A stretch of 64,000 nt of DNA from Blastocladiella emersonii ATCC 22665 (taxonomy: Eukaryota; Blastocladiomycota; Blastocladiomycetes; Blastocladiales; Blastocladiaceae): the NCBI GenBank assembly GCA_025594325.1, contig JANHCV010000006.1:620001-684000 (forward strand), read 5' to 3'. The position numbers and the translations under genes were made by a program. The stretch's first letter is position 1; each line of letters starts with the position of its first letter. The notes below the pieces were generated by a model that saw nothing but the letters and a program-made list of their open reading frames with translations, searched no databases and had not been told where the DNA came from. Shown here one piece after another: positions 31,989 to 43,424 of this stretch.

Positions 31989-34274
31989 TCACTCACCCAG
32001 GACCCCGCGCGGCGCCACACGAACGAGTTCCGGAATACACTCGAGCTGCGACGAGAGCGTACAAGCTCGAATCGCGCGCTGGACCCACTTGGCGTCGCGA
32101 ACAGCGTCGAGCGCGCCGTCCGGCACTTGGCGCCAGAATCCAGGCAAGGTCGGGTAGCTGTTGGGCGAGATGATGGTAAGAAGCTGGTCGAGGTCCGCAT
32201 CGATGAGGATGCGGATCAGCTCAAGCTCGCTGGTGCCAAAGTTGTGCTTCTGGCGCGCTCGCGACAGATGAGATGTAGAGCTGTTGCGGAAGCGGCCGCC
32301 GATTTCGCGATGGACAATCTGCTGAATCGCTCACGCAGCAGCTTCCGAGAGCTGACCAAGGCCATGGATCAAGTCCAAGAGGTCCGCGATTGTCATGAGC
32401 GAAGCAGCTTGGTCAGCGAGAGGGCAATGAACGCACGTTTGCTCGCCGCTCGAGCTGACTGCGAGCGATACGCGAGCCTGACGCGCCGTAGCCTGGAAAC
32501 GCCCCTCGATCATGGTAGCCAAAAGCTTTGGGGCAAGTCCCGAGTTCGCCTCGACCAGATTCATCGCGGCTACTCGAGTTGCCGGATCTTGGAAAGCAGC
32601 AACGATAGTCCAGTGAGCTGAAGTGCAATGATGACTGAGCGCTAAAGGCAAGCGCTGGACAAAGGCAACTGCGAGTCGGAATAGCCTCGACGAGTTGCGT
32701 GAGCTCGGACGGAAGATGCTATCGAAGCGCGGCTGCCAGGCGGGTAGAAGGCCCATCGGAGTGGTGCCGCTGGGATAGTTTTCTCCGACATAGATGCATC
32801 GCGCAAGCTCGTCCATGATTGACGGCATTTCGCTGGGGAACCGATCGTAGGCAAATTCAAGCACGGTCGATGCGTTGACTGTGAAGCTGTCCTCGTGAGT
32901 GAGCTTGAAAGTGAGCCGAAATGCTACGAGGGAGGCAAAATGGAAGGAATTAGTTTCTGTTAGGTCAAGCACTCAGTGTGCCGAAGTACCAGAGACAACA
33001 ACGTCCAGGCAACGCGGGCCAGCCCATGCAACAATTTCCTCGCGGAGATCGAGCATCGACTCGTTGGTGCGACCTTGAAGCGCATGGACCAAAGCAAATG
33101 CGAGGGTTCTCACGTCGAGGAAGCGCATCTTAGAAAGCAGTCCGAGGAGGTCCACGTCAAAATCTTTCCGCCGGGCCAGCACCACAAGGTGCGCGCGGTT
33201 TTGCTCCGAGGCCAAGGCCAGCAAAGCGGCTGGGTCGAGCGAAAGCACTTGGCCGAGTGCAAAATCCAGATCGGACCGTTCGAGAAGCTTGAACAAGTTG
33301 GACTCGATCATACAGCCCAGCAACATCGGCGCAAACTGGACCAGCCAAACAAGCGTACGCGAGACTCGAGGGGCCGCCGTAGCTTCCTGCGGGAATAGAA
33401 GATCGAGAGTATCCGCGAGATTGAGCATTAACGAGAACAGCCGAAAGAGCAGTGACACATTGATGTTGAGGCCTGCATCGGTGGCGCATTCGAGAAAGCC
33501 CGGATTCCAGTGGACGATCGCGAGGAAGGCTGCGTAATCGAGCAAGCTCAGCAGCGGGAAGGAGACCATAAGTTTGGCCCGGAAAAACTGGTCCCAGTCT
33601 GAACGCTGGAGGCCGAGAAGCTCGGGTGCGCGATTGAACGTGTCCTGCACGACCCAGTACGCTGCCGTCGCGTCGCCTTTGACGACCGCGGCGAGGAGAA
33701 GCTGGACTTGCGAGACGGCGGGGAAGTCGAGACACGATTGAAGGTGACGCGTGGAGCCGGAGCCGAAACGACGAGGCCCTCGTGTGGCAACTCGAGCGGG
33801 AACAACGAGAGCATTGCTCTGCGCCGGGACCGCGGAAGTCCGCGCTGAGCTGCGACGACGACCAGGCTTCATGAGATCGAGAAAGACGCTCGACGCCGCG
33901 CGGTAAAAGTTTTGGCCAGCGTCACAGAATGAGCGTTTGTGAACAGGCTGGAGGTACGCGTCGAGGTCCGTGAAGGGAAGGGCGCGCCGAGACAAGTCAA
34001 CTCTCCCGACACGGTCTTGAAGCCATGGCCTCAGGCGTCGGCGATTCCAGACCCGAGCCACACTTTGATCGAGAGCCGTTTCATAGATGGCGCGAGTCGA
34101 AGTCGGCAGACAATCGCATTCGCATTCGCAATCGTAGGGCACCGTGAGCTGCAAGACCGCGACGAGCAGCTCGAACGGGACGTCGGCGAGGCAAACCTCA
34201 GAGACGTGATTGCCGCTCGTACGACGCGCGTAGTGCATCAGGTCATGATTCATGGCAAGTGGAATGTGATACAT
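31989..34274 (-). pseudogene. F-box-like family member A with two in-frame TGA codons
   Basis: One frame of 762 codons runs from ATG 34274 to TGA 31989-31991 and is interrupted by TGA at 32973-32975 and 32331-32333 with no frame change. The N-terminus has an F-box-like LADVPFELLVAVLQL followed by RVWNRRRLRPWLQDRV, shared with member B. The body carries the CLDFPAVSQVQLLLAAV module and a WNPGFLECATDAGL module. Homology to member B continues across the first TGA (into LEFAYDRFPSEMPSIMDE) and across the second (to QLECIPELVRVAPRG), so the stops lie inside the ancestral frame. Both are one C-to-T step from CGA. Translation to the first stop would give 433 residues. Disabled gene most likely. Confidence 0.65.
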
Positions 34275-34439
34275 GGTGAGTGAGCGGTGGGAGCGCTGGC
34301 TCGTTCCGCAGCGCCGCGCGCCCTTCGGCCGAGTCGAACCGCACGCGTTGGTCACACGATTTCTCGTCGCGTCTCACGGCTTTCCCTCAGCTTTCGCATC
34401 ACAAAGGAGAGAGGGACAACCTCAATCCATTACGACCAA

Positions 34440-36707
34440 TCAAACAATCTCGTCTGACCGCACATCCTCGTACACCTCGACGGTGCTCTCAAACACCGTC
34501 TTGCTCGACCCGGGCACGAGCCGGCGCCGCTCGATCCACGCGCTCTTGTTGAAGTCGAGCAGGTCGTCGACAAACTCGTTGACGTTGTGCACGATCCGCA
34601 CCTCGCTGCGGCTGACGAGCTCGACGGCCGCCGTGAACACGGCGTCGCTCGCGCGCGCCACGAGCTCCTTGCGCCCGCCGAGCTCACGTTCCGCGCGCTC
34701 GTCGCCGACCGTCGACGACGTGATCCCGCCGAAAATATCGCGCAGCTCGCGGTTACGGAGCACCGACGCGAGGGACCCGTGCACCGTGGCAACAATCGCG
34801 TGGACGCGAGTCGACACGGACCGCGCCGCGTGGGCCTCGCGGCCATTACTGATCTCGTCGACCGCGACGACATCGGGCGTGTGGTTCTGCACCGCCTCGA
34901 GCATCGACTCGTGCTGGCGCGCGCGCGAGGGGACGTGCATGCGGCGGCACCGGCGGAGCGACGGGTGCGCGACGTCGCCGGGCCCGCCGACCTCGCCGGA
35001 CGTGTCGACGATCATGACGTTGCGCCGGCGCCGCGCGAACGACGACGAGCTGGTCTTGTCGCCCTCGCTCAGCCGCGCGCAAATGTCGCGCAGCGTGTGC
35101 GTCTTGCCGGTCCCGGGTCGCCCGACCACGAGGATCGACTCGCCGCGCGCGAGGAGGTCGCGCAGGAGGACCGTCGCGAGTCCCGTGTGCGGCGGCGCGG
35201 CGCGCCCGATGCGCAGCGTGAGGCCGACGGGCGTAGCGTTGTCGCGGCCGGCGATCTACGAGATGCGGTGCAGCTGGCCGTCGATCCCGCCGCGGCGGTC
35301 CGACGAGAAGGAGCGCGTCTCGTAGATGGCGTCGAGCATCGCGCGCGTCACGGGGCCGAAGTCGTCGAGGTCGAGGACACCGTCGTGCGCGCGCGCCGCG
35401 CTGTCGGCCGCGGCGTCGTCGAGGTCGAGGAACCGCAGGCGCGGCGGCATGCCAAGATCGAGCGAGATTTCGTCGAGCTCGTCGATCGCGTTGCCCGGCA
35501 GCGCCTCGCAGATGCGGTCGTACAGGTCCCGCGGGAGCAGCGCGAGGAGGTCCTCGACCTCGGCGCGCACGCGTGCGTTGAACGCGGCCTCCTCGGGGTC
35601 CTCGTTCTGGGGCGCGGGAGGCGGCGGGACCGCGGCGCTGCGCCACTGGATGCGGGCCGGGTTCTCGGGGTCGAAGCGCGCGTGCACGGGCACGAGCAGC
35701 GGCAGCGGCTTGCGGATCCAGTCGCGGACCTGCGTCGGGTCCACGTCGGTCTCGAGCGGGCGCGGGACGGGCGCGTCGAGGAAGCCCTCAGCGGCGACGG
35801 CTGCAGCGGCGGGTGGAGGGGCGGGTGCAGGAGCCGCGGTCGACGGGTGGAACGGCGCGGGAACAGGAGCCGCGGCGGCGGGAAGGACGGGTGCCGTGGC
35901 GGCGGGAAGGACGGGTGCCGTGGCGGCGGGAAGGACGGGTGCGGGAGCAAATTCGATCGGGGCAGGAACCGGGATGAACTTGGGCAAGGGGATGAGAGTT
36001 TGGTTCGCGGCCGGGGTAGGAACCGGGACGACTTTGGGCGGAGGAACGGCCGTCGGGGTCGCAGCCGGGGTCGGGACCTGGACGGGCGCGTGCTTTGGCA
36101 TCGGCGCGGCCGGTGCAGTAGGCACCGCGGGAGGCGCGGGCTTCTGCGTCGGCTGCACGGCCGGTGGGGGGATCGCGGCATGACCGACACCATTCGTCGC
36201 GGGGAGGTACGCGTCGAGCGGGAAGCGGGCAAACTTGTCGAGCGTGACGGGCGTGAAGAGCTGGCCGATCTTGTTGAACCCAAAGTGCGACGGCGCGAGC
36301 TCCGCGAGTTTAGCGATACTGGGTGGATTGGGCCGCAGCCGCATCGCGGGGTGGTTCTTGAAGCGGGTGACGGCGGCGTCGACCTTGATCGGGCCGCGCT
36401 CCAAGAGGTCCAGGAACACGTCGAGCATGAGGACGACATCGGTGGCGAGCTCGGGCTCGTTGAGGAGCGTGGATCGGTCGAGCACGCGCCGGAGCTGGTA
36501 CGTCTTGACCCTCGACTTGCGCACGGAGACGCGTCCAAAGACGCTCGGGAAGAGCAGCAGCAGGCCGTCGCCGCCGCCGATGAAGTGGAAGGCGCGGTGC
36601 CGGTTCAGCGCCTCGGTGAGCTTCACCGCGATGCCCGTGTGGTCCGGGCGCTGCGCGAGCACGTCGGCGGCTGCACAGAGTAGTTCGGCAAGCGGGCTTA
36701 GTTCCAT
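34440..36707 (-). CDS. SpoIIIAA/Ycf45-type P-loop ATPase, copy 2, with the same in-frame TAG
   Basis: A 756-codon frame from ATG 36707 to TGA 34440 with a TAG at 35256-35258 (codon 484), exactly homologous to that of copy 1. Walker A GRPGTGKT, VDTSGEVGG, VVAVDEI and the HRIS/IAGRDN border are identical to copy 1. The N-terminal 200 residues (MELSPLAELLCAAADVLAQ onward) are alignable with copy 1 but only about half identical, and the linker carries extra VLPAATAP units. Thus the 3' part was homogenised while the 5' part diverged. Either both copies are dead or the TAG is tolerated by recoding or exitron splicing. A plastid/bacterial-type ATPase in a fungal-looking genome suggests old horizontal or endosymbiotic origin, which only a phylogeny could settle. 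Confidence 0.7.
34608..35949. repeat. Duplicated block, copy 2, with expanded 24-base minisatellite
   Basis: Partner of 2665-3958. Identity is essentially complete to about 35901, where copy 2 has extra 24-base units (35880-35951, containing GGCGGGAAGGACGGGTGCCG) encoding VLPAATAP; copy 1 has one unit. Confidence 0.9.
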
Positions 36708-36878
36708 GGTGGGCATCAAGGTTGGGCGGGGAGAAAGGACCGCCCGCGGGCGCGTGCCGCGAAAGTTCTCAGCTCAGCGGCGGATCAGCCTGTTGCCCTG
36801 CGTTTCAGGTTGCGCATGACTCCCGCGAGACGCCCGCGTCTCTCCCTGCGGTTCTCGGAAGGGGCCATCAGTGCAGCA

Positions 36879-37916
36879 TCAAATCTTCATTCGACTCGGG
36901 TCCCGAACCACCTCTCCGGGCCCCATCAGACTCAGCGTCGGCTGCGACTTGGCCGGCACGGACGCGGTCGCCGAGTTGGTCGATCCGCCGCCGCCGACCC
37001 AGCGCGCGAGCCGCTTCTTGCGCATGATCTTGTTGAGCGCGACGAAGAAGCTGCACAGCACGCGGAGCCGGAACGCTTGTGAGAAGAAGTAGCTACATAC
37101 GGGCCGTGCCGAGTGAGCGAGGAGGACAGTGATCCGAGAGTGGAGACGGGACGAGTCGCATACAAGAACCACAACGGGTCGATTGAGTAGGCGAAGACGA
37201 TGATGCACGCCGTGATGACCGTGAAGATGCTGTCGAGGAGCACGAGCACCTGCATGTGCCGCAGGAGCGGGTGGAGGCCGGCGCGCAGGGACAGCTGGTT
37301 CTCGCCGGCCATGGTGCGCAGGTGCACCGTGAACGCGATGGCCACGCCGAGGTTGACGCACGCGTCGTACACACTCCACGCTACACAATAATCGTTAGTG
37401 CCTCCAACGCGCAGCTCGACCACGCGGTGGCGTACCTCCAAACGCGTCGTTGACTGCCGGTATCGCCGTATAGTCCTTGAGCTGGGCGAGGTAGACAAAG
37501 TACGCGGTGTTGGCCGCAAAGTTGTAGCAGATAGACACGCCCACGAGCGCGCCGAGCGCCTGCGTGAGCTTGCGCTGGGTCTTGAACGCGAGCCGGTAGA
37601 ACCGGTAGAAGTTGATGCCGGTGAACCCGATCTCCGTGTACGCCTCGAGCACGATCCCGATACACCGGACGGCGGCCGTGCCGGGCGTGATTTCCGTCGA
37701 CGGGAGGTCGGGCGGTCGCGGCGGCGTGCCGAGGTTGATGAGCAGCAGGTCCGTGACGCACGCGATGCACACGGACGCGATGGCGAGGTGGAACGTCGAT
37801 CGCCGCTTCCAGTGTAGCCGGACCGACGCGAGGACCGTCGACGTGTGCAGGCACAGGATGACGCCGAACAGGAACGCCGACGCGGCCCAGGTGAAGACTT
37901 CCTCCGTTATCGCCAT
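36879..37916 (-). CDS. Seven-transmembrane-type membrane protein
   Basis: Three exons: 37436-37916, 37164-37380 and 36879-37092, with introns 37381-37435 (GTACGC...GTAG) and 37093-37163 (GTATGC...GTAG). The product has 303 residues. About seven hydrophobic segments are visible, for example AASAFLFGVILCLHTSTVL, FHLAIASVCIACVTDLLLI, GVSICYNFAANTAYFVYLA and LLDSIFTVITACIIVFAYSI, ending in a basic tail after LNKIMRKKRLARW. There is no signal peptide and no recognisable receptor signature, so GPCR-like topology is all that can be said. Fungal-specific 7TM proteins of this size are common. The start at 37916 (MAITEEVF) is chosen because it directly precedes the first TM segment. Confidence 0.75.
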
Positions 37917-38126
37917 GGCGATGGTGGTAGTGCGGTGCGTCAATTCAAAGCAGTCGCATGGAGCCCGAGGGCAGCGTGGCGGGTTGCTTCATGGCAAGGG
38001 GAGCGTGCAAGTGCACCGGGTTTCGTGCTTGCCCAGAGTCCGTTCCATGTGCTCCGCGGAGCAGGCGAGCCACCGCGTGCCCGTCTCCCAGCGCGTTCAT
38101 GGCGTGGCCGCGGCATCGGCTTGAAA

Positions 38127-38142
38127 TGTGGCGCAACGCGTC
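38127..38142 (+). repeat. Dispersed intergenic motif TGTGGCGCAACGCGTC
   Basis: Exact match to 7036-7051, here continuing TCTGTCTCACCTCACGTGGC. It lies between the 7TM gene start and the APC5 stop, so it is upstream of the 7TM gene. Confidence 0.45.
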
Positions 38143-38178
38143 TCTGTCTCACCTCACGTGGCAAGCGGGTGTATTCAC

Positions 38179-40442
38179 TCACTCGAACTCGCACCGCGGC
38201 CGCACGAGCGGCGACAGCCGGACGTAGTCCTCGTGGTGCTGCGGGCTGAACTTGCGCGCGCCGGCGTGCAGGACGTACCACTGGAGGAACACGTCACGCG
38301 CGCGCACCGCGTCCTCGAGTGCTGTCTCGAGCGCCGCCTGCCGCAACGGGTGGTCGGGCGCCATGAGCCGGACGACGACCACCGTGGTGATCTCGGCGCG
38401 AGGCTGCGCCGCAGTGAGAAGCCGTGCGGGGGCAATGAAGGTCGCGAACAGGTCAGTGGACTGGAGCGCGGTCGGGTCGTACGCGGCGCGGACGGCGAGC
38501 GACAGGGCCTGGTAGAGCAGCCGGAACGGTTCGTGCGCAGCAGGTTGCGCCGAGTCGCGGGCGGGCAGCGGGTGGACAAGTTCGAGCGCGTTGCTCAGCG
38601 CACCGGCCGTCTACACACAGATGAGGTGTGAGTTTGACCGAACGCGACGTACAACGCTCAAGCACGCACCAGCAAAACTAGCAACCGGAGACACGTCACC
38701 TCGAGCGCGTCCTCGCTCGCCGCCACATCCTCGGCCGCCACACCGATCCCGAGATGCGGCTCGAGGTCGGCCAGCGCGCCCATCGCATCGTGGTACCGGT
38801 GCCGGCGCAGCGCGGCCTGGGCCCGCGCGACCTGAAGCCGGCGGCGCTCGAGCTGGTTGACGGCGGGGAGATCAGCAAGATGCCCCGCGTAAGTCCGCTC
38901 GTAGTCGGCGAAGCGCGGCCAGTCGCACGCGAGGACCGACTTGGCGAGGTTGAGGTACACGTACTCGCGTTCGATCCGGGCGAGCGAGGCGAGGTCAACG
39001 GGGGGATGGAGGCCGGACTGCGTCAGCTCGTCGAGCAGGCGGCGCGCGGCGCGAGGGTGCTCCTCCCGCGCTCGCTACGAAGGCGGGAATGTCAACGCAA
39101 GCTCCAAGACAGGTGAAGGAGGAGAGCGCACCGCTCGCACTAGCGCCAGAAGCGACGCAACGTCGCCGCTCGTTCGGAACGCGGTCCACGCCTCGGCCGC
39201 GTCAAGGAGCGGGCGCGAGGGCTCAGCTCGCCGGTCCGTAGCCGGGTTGACGATTGAGACAATCTCTTGGAGCCGCGCGCGCGCCATCTGGGTACACTCG
39301 GCGTCCTGGACGTTCTGCGCGTCGCGGATACACGCCTCGAGGAGCTACACACACACGCGCCGCTCGCATCAGCACCGCCACCACCACCCCAGCACGCAAA
39401 CGCACCTGCATCGCGCGCTCGTACCACCCGAACTTGGCATGCATCTGCGCGAGCGCGTACGCCGCCCACGGGATCATGTGGAGGATCGAGATCTCGGGCT
39501 CAGCGCGGTCGTTGCGCGCGGTACTCACAAACGTGTTGAGCGCGTCGACGGCCGCCGTGTAGTCGCCGCGCTCGGCCGCAGCCAGGGAGCGCGCGTAGTG
39601 GACTTTCGGGATCCCGATGAAGTGGGCGGCGATGCGCGCGAGGTCGTGTTCGATCGACGCGAGGTCCAGCGGGCTGCCCGGCTTTGGCGGAGCAGGGTCG
39701 GACGGCGTGACGGACTCGTGCTGCAGCTCGCGGATGTGCCGGTCGACGACGAGCGATGCGCGGCGCAGCCCGAGCCCCTCGCCATTCGCCGGCGCGAGCC
39801 CCGCGGTCGCGGAACCCGGCGGCGAGCAATACGCGACGAACGCCGAGTACAACCCCGCGAGGACCGCGTCCCCGCGCTCGGTCGGTGGCGCGTCGAGGTC
39901 GACGAGGAACCGGCGGACCCACTTGCCGATGAATGATTTGGCCGAGAACTGCTTCGTGTCGGCCTCCTCCTTTGCTTCGTCGGGCTCGTCAGCGAGGTCG
40001 CCGAGCGACCGCACGCGTTCGATTGCCGCGTAAAACGCCGAGGGCGACGCCAGCGCTTCGTACACGCGCGCGTCGAGGTCGCCCGCGATCCCGGGCCCGT
40101 TGGGCCGCCACGCGTGGATCGACGACATCAGGTCGACGAAAGTCGGCTCGTCGAGCGTCGTCGTGCTCTCCTACGCTATGCGTTAGCGCCTTACCCCTCG
40201 CACCAGCGTCGGACCAAACACACCTCGCTGAGGAGCGCCTGAAGCTGCGACGCATGCGCCGTCAGCTGGCCGAGGCTGAACAGCGTCGCAATGAGCAGGG
40301 CGATGGCCGTGGTGCACGGCGTCGCGAAGTTGAGCATGCCGGCGCGGACGGCGCGCGCCCGGTCGCCGACCACCGGCACGTCGCGCGGCGCCGAAGCTCG
40401 GGTGGTTGCATTCAGTGAGAGTTCATGGAGAGCGCGGTTCAT
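38179..40442 (-). CDS. APC5: Anaphase-promoting complex subunit 5
   Basis: Five exons: 40224-40442, 39406-40170, 39132-39344, 38700-39074 and 38179-38610; introns of 53, 61, 57 and 89 bases with GTG-type donors and GTAG acceptors. Splicing gives 667 residues (human APC5 has 755). Family marks are the early block KSFIGKWVRRFLVDL, FIGIPKVHYARSLAAAERGD and the TPR-like IPWAAYALAQMHAKFGWYERA followed by CIRDAQNVQDAECTQMARARL, matching the APC5 region with CRFGHYQQAELALQEAIRIAQ. APC5 is a TPR scaffold subunit of the APC/C platform, which ubiquitinates securin and cyclins. All five introns keep frame; GTG donors differ from the GTACG norm here but are the only ones that do so. Confidence 0.82.
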
Positions 40443-40587
40443 GGTCGTCGACGTCGACGTGGTCGTCGCCGTGGTCGTCGCGGCGAAGTCGACGACCAGG
40501 TCGATGGCCACGACGGCTCGCTCTCGTCTCCCCTTGACGGCGATAAACCCCTCTCACACTCACCCTGCAACGAATCAACTTGCGGCA

Positions 40588-43348
40588 ATGCTGCCGTTTA
40601 AGCGCAAGAACCCGCTAGCCGAGAGCGACAGCGACGACGACGCGCTCGAGGGCATGATCCAGAAGCCGTCGCCGTCGCTGGCCGACCCCGCTGCGCTGCC
40701 GTCCAAGAAGATTGGGCCCTCTGCACTCCTCGCCAAGCGCTTCCCCATGGGCGGCGTTCCCAAGGGCAAGGCGCCTGCTGCCGCACCCGCTGCAACGACA
40801 GCGAGACCTGGCCCGTCGCCGCCGACCCCGCGCGCTGCCCCACCAACGCCTACACCGAAACCCGCCGCCGCCGCGTCTGACGGCGAGGACGACCTGGACG
40901 CGTTTATGGCGCAGGTCCAGGCGCAGGCTGTCGCGGACCGTGTTGCCGCGACGGAGCGCGCGCAGGCCGAGGCGGACCGGGCCAAGCCGGCCGTGTTCGA
41001 GGCCGAGGACGGCATGGAGTCGTTTGCGACGGCGCTGCACGCGCAGCGGCTCAAGCGCGCCGAGGACGGCACGTCCAGTCCCGTGGGCGGCGACTCGGCG
41101 GCGGGGGTCGACTCGGACGAGGAGGTGTACCTCGCGGCTGAGGCTATGGAGCGTGAGCTTGCCGAGTACGCTGCTTACTTCGAGGTAATAGGATCCGTTG
41201 CTGATGCCCTGGGCCACCGTTGTAGGCGGAGCGGGATGCGCGGCAACGACGACGAGAAGCGCGAAATCGATCCGCTGAAGCCAATCGGTACGCCTTCCCC
41301 TCGTCACACACGTCCGCCTGTCCCCTCACACCCCAGACCGTGTAGACCACGCGACCATGGAGTACATTGAAATCGAGAAAAACTTCTACGAGGAGCACGC
41401 CGACATCGCCGCGCTGCCCATGGGCCAGGTCAACGAGATCCGCAAGAAGCACAGTACGCCGCTCGCTGCCGTCCGTACCGCGCTCTGCGAATCCCACTTC
41501 ACCACGCCCCGCCCTCTCCTCCTCTTCATTCGCACTTGATCACAGACATCCGCGTGTACGGGCACGGCGCGCTCAAGCCGTGCATCTCGTTCGCGCACTT
41601 CGGCTTCGACGAGGACCTGATGTCCGCGATCGCGCGGTCCGAGTTCACGACACCCTCGGCGATCCAGATGCAGGCGGTGCCGCTAGGTCTCGCGGGCCGC
41701 GACGTGATCGGGGTCGCAGCGACGGGGTCGGGCAAGACGCTGGCGTTTCTGTGGCCGATGCTGGTGCACCTCATGGACCAGCCGGAGCTGGCGCGCGGCG
41801 AGGGTCCGATCGGGCTCGTGCTGGCGCCGACGCGCGAGCTCGCCATGCAGATCGCCAAGGAGGCCAAGCGGTACGCGACCAAGGTCTACGGGATCCGCGT
41901 CTTCTGCTTAACGGGCGGCGCCAACAAGGCGGACCAGTGGAAGGCCCTGCGCGCGGGCGTCGACCTGCTGATCGCCACGCCCGGCCGGCTCATCGAGATG
42001 GTCAAGAATAAGGCGACCAACCTCACGCGCGTCTCGTACCTCGTCCTCGACGAGGCCGACCGCATGCTCGAGCAGGGGTTCGAGGCCCAGGTTACTAGCG
42101 TGTGCAGCCACGTGCGGCCCGACCGCCAGAGTGCGATTTTCTCGCTGTCGCCGCTTGAAGAGTACTGAGTACTAACCGCTCATGACGTGCGTGTAGCGAT
42201 GCTGTTCTCGGCCACGTTCCCGCGCCGCGTCGAGAGCCTCGCGTACTCGGTGACCGTGGACCCGATCAAGGTGGTCGTGGGCGGCGGCGCCGCGAGCCAG
42301 GACGTGACGCAGGTCCCCGTCGTGCTCGACGACGAGGAGGCCAAGTTCATGTGGGTGCTGCAGAACCTCGACCGGTTCACGTCCGGTACGCGCGCACTCG
42401 CCTCATTCTGCACCCGCATCCCGCACTCACCTCGTCGCCGCCGATTTTAGACGGCAGCGTCCTCCTCTTCGCAACCCGCAAATCCGCCGTCGACGCGCTC
42501 GTCGCACAACTCCAAGCGCACCACGTCCCATGCCGGGCACTGCACGGCGACATGCTGCAGCCGGAGCGCGAGCGGCTAGTCCACGACTTCCGTACCGGCG
42601 CGTACGACATCCTGGTCGCGACCGATGTCGCCGCGCGCGGCCTGGATATCAAGTCGGTCCGCACCGTGATCTGCTTCGACCCGCCGCGCGACATGGAGTC
42701 GCACGTGCACCGCGTCGGGCGCACGGGCCGCGCGGGCGAGAAGGGCACCGCGTACTCGCTCGTGACGCGCGACCAGGACCGGTTCGCCGGCGAGCTCGTC
42801 GCGCATCTCGAGGCGTCGGGCGTCGCGGACGTCGACGCACAGCTGCTCGCGCTCGCGATGACGAATGGGCGGTTTGCTAAGGCGCGGCGCGGGGCGGGTG
42901 GCGGGAACGGGCGTGGCCGAGGGCGGGGCCGCGGGCGCGGCGGCCGCGGCGGTGGTGCGCGGGGCCGCGGCGCGTTCATGGGCGGGGCACGCCGCGAGGC
43001 GACGCTGCTTTCGACGGGCGGGTCGATCGGGTCCTCGAGCCGTACGTGTTCAGGACTCGCCCCCGTTGGATTGTGCGCTCACTCACTCTCCCACGTTTAG
43101 ACGCGTCCAATCTCCTCATGGCCGCGTTCCGGCCATCCTCCAAGCCGTCCGAGTCGGCCAACCCGCCGTCCCTCACGGCGGTCGCACCCGCTCGGCCGCC
43201 CGCAGCGAGACCAGCGGCGGCGGCTCCCACACCCGCTTCTTCGCCGTCACCCTCACTGGCGATGCCCGCGGGCGACGCCAAATCGGCCAACCCGCTCCTC
43301 GCTGCGCTCGCGCGACACCAGGCGGCCAAGCGCGGCGGCGGCAACTGA
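40588..43348 (+). CDS. DEAD-box RNA helicase, DDX42-like
   Basis: Seven exons: 40588-41165, 41226-41287, 41346-41453, 41546-42130, 42197-42385, 42451-43041 and 43101-43348; six introns of 58-92 bases, one with a TACTAAC branch-site match (about 42172). The product has 786 residues. Motifs in order: acidic N-terminus, DHATMEYIEIEKNFYEEH (DDX42/Prp5-type preface), FAHFGFDEDLM with Q motif, ATGSGKT, PTREL, TPGRLI, DEADRM, SATFP, VLLFATRKS, ATDVAARGLD and HRVGRTGRAG, then RFAGELVAHLEASG and an RG/GGR-rich tail. DDX42 acts in U2 snRNP/pre-spliceosome remodelling and RNA annealing. First-intron donor at 41166 (GTACGC) is preferred over a GTAATA site 18 bases later because only it keeps frame. Confidence 0.88.
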
Positions 43349-43366
43349 ACTGCGTGATTGAACGTG

Positions 43367-43376
43367 TCTATAATGA
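43367..43376 (+). terminator. AT-rich 3' UTR block, candidate poly(A) element
   Basis: TCTATAATGA lies 20-28 bases after the helicase stop, in a tail-to-tail spacer of only 76 bases shared with the converging gene. Confidence 0.4.
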
Positions 43377-43424
43377 ATGCCAAAGTGCCAAAAACGAGTG
43401 ATGATGAAAGCGGGCGGAACGAAG

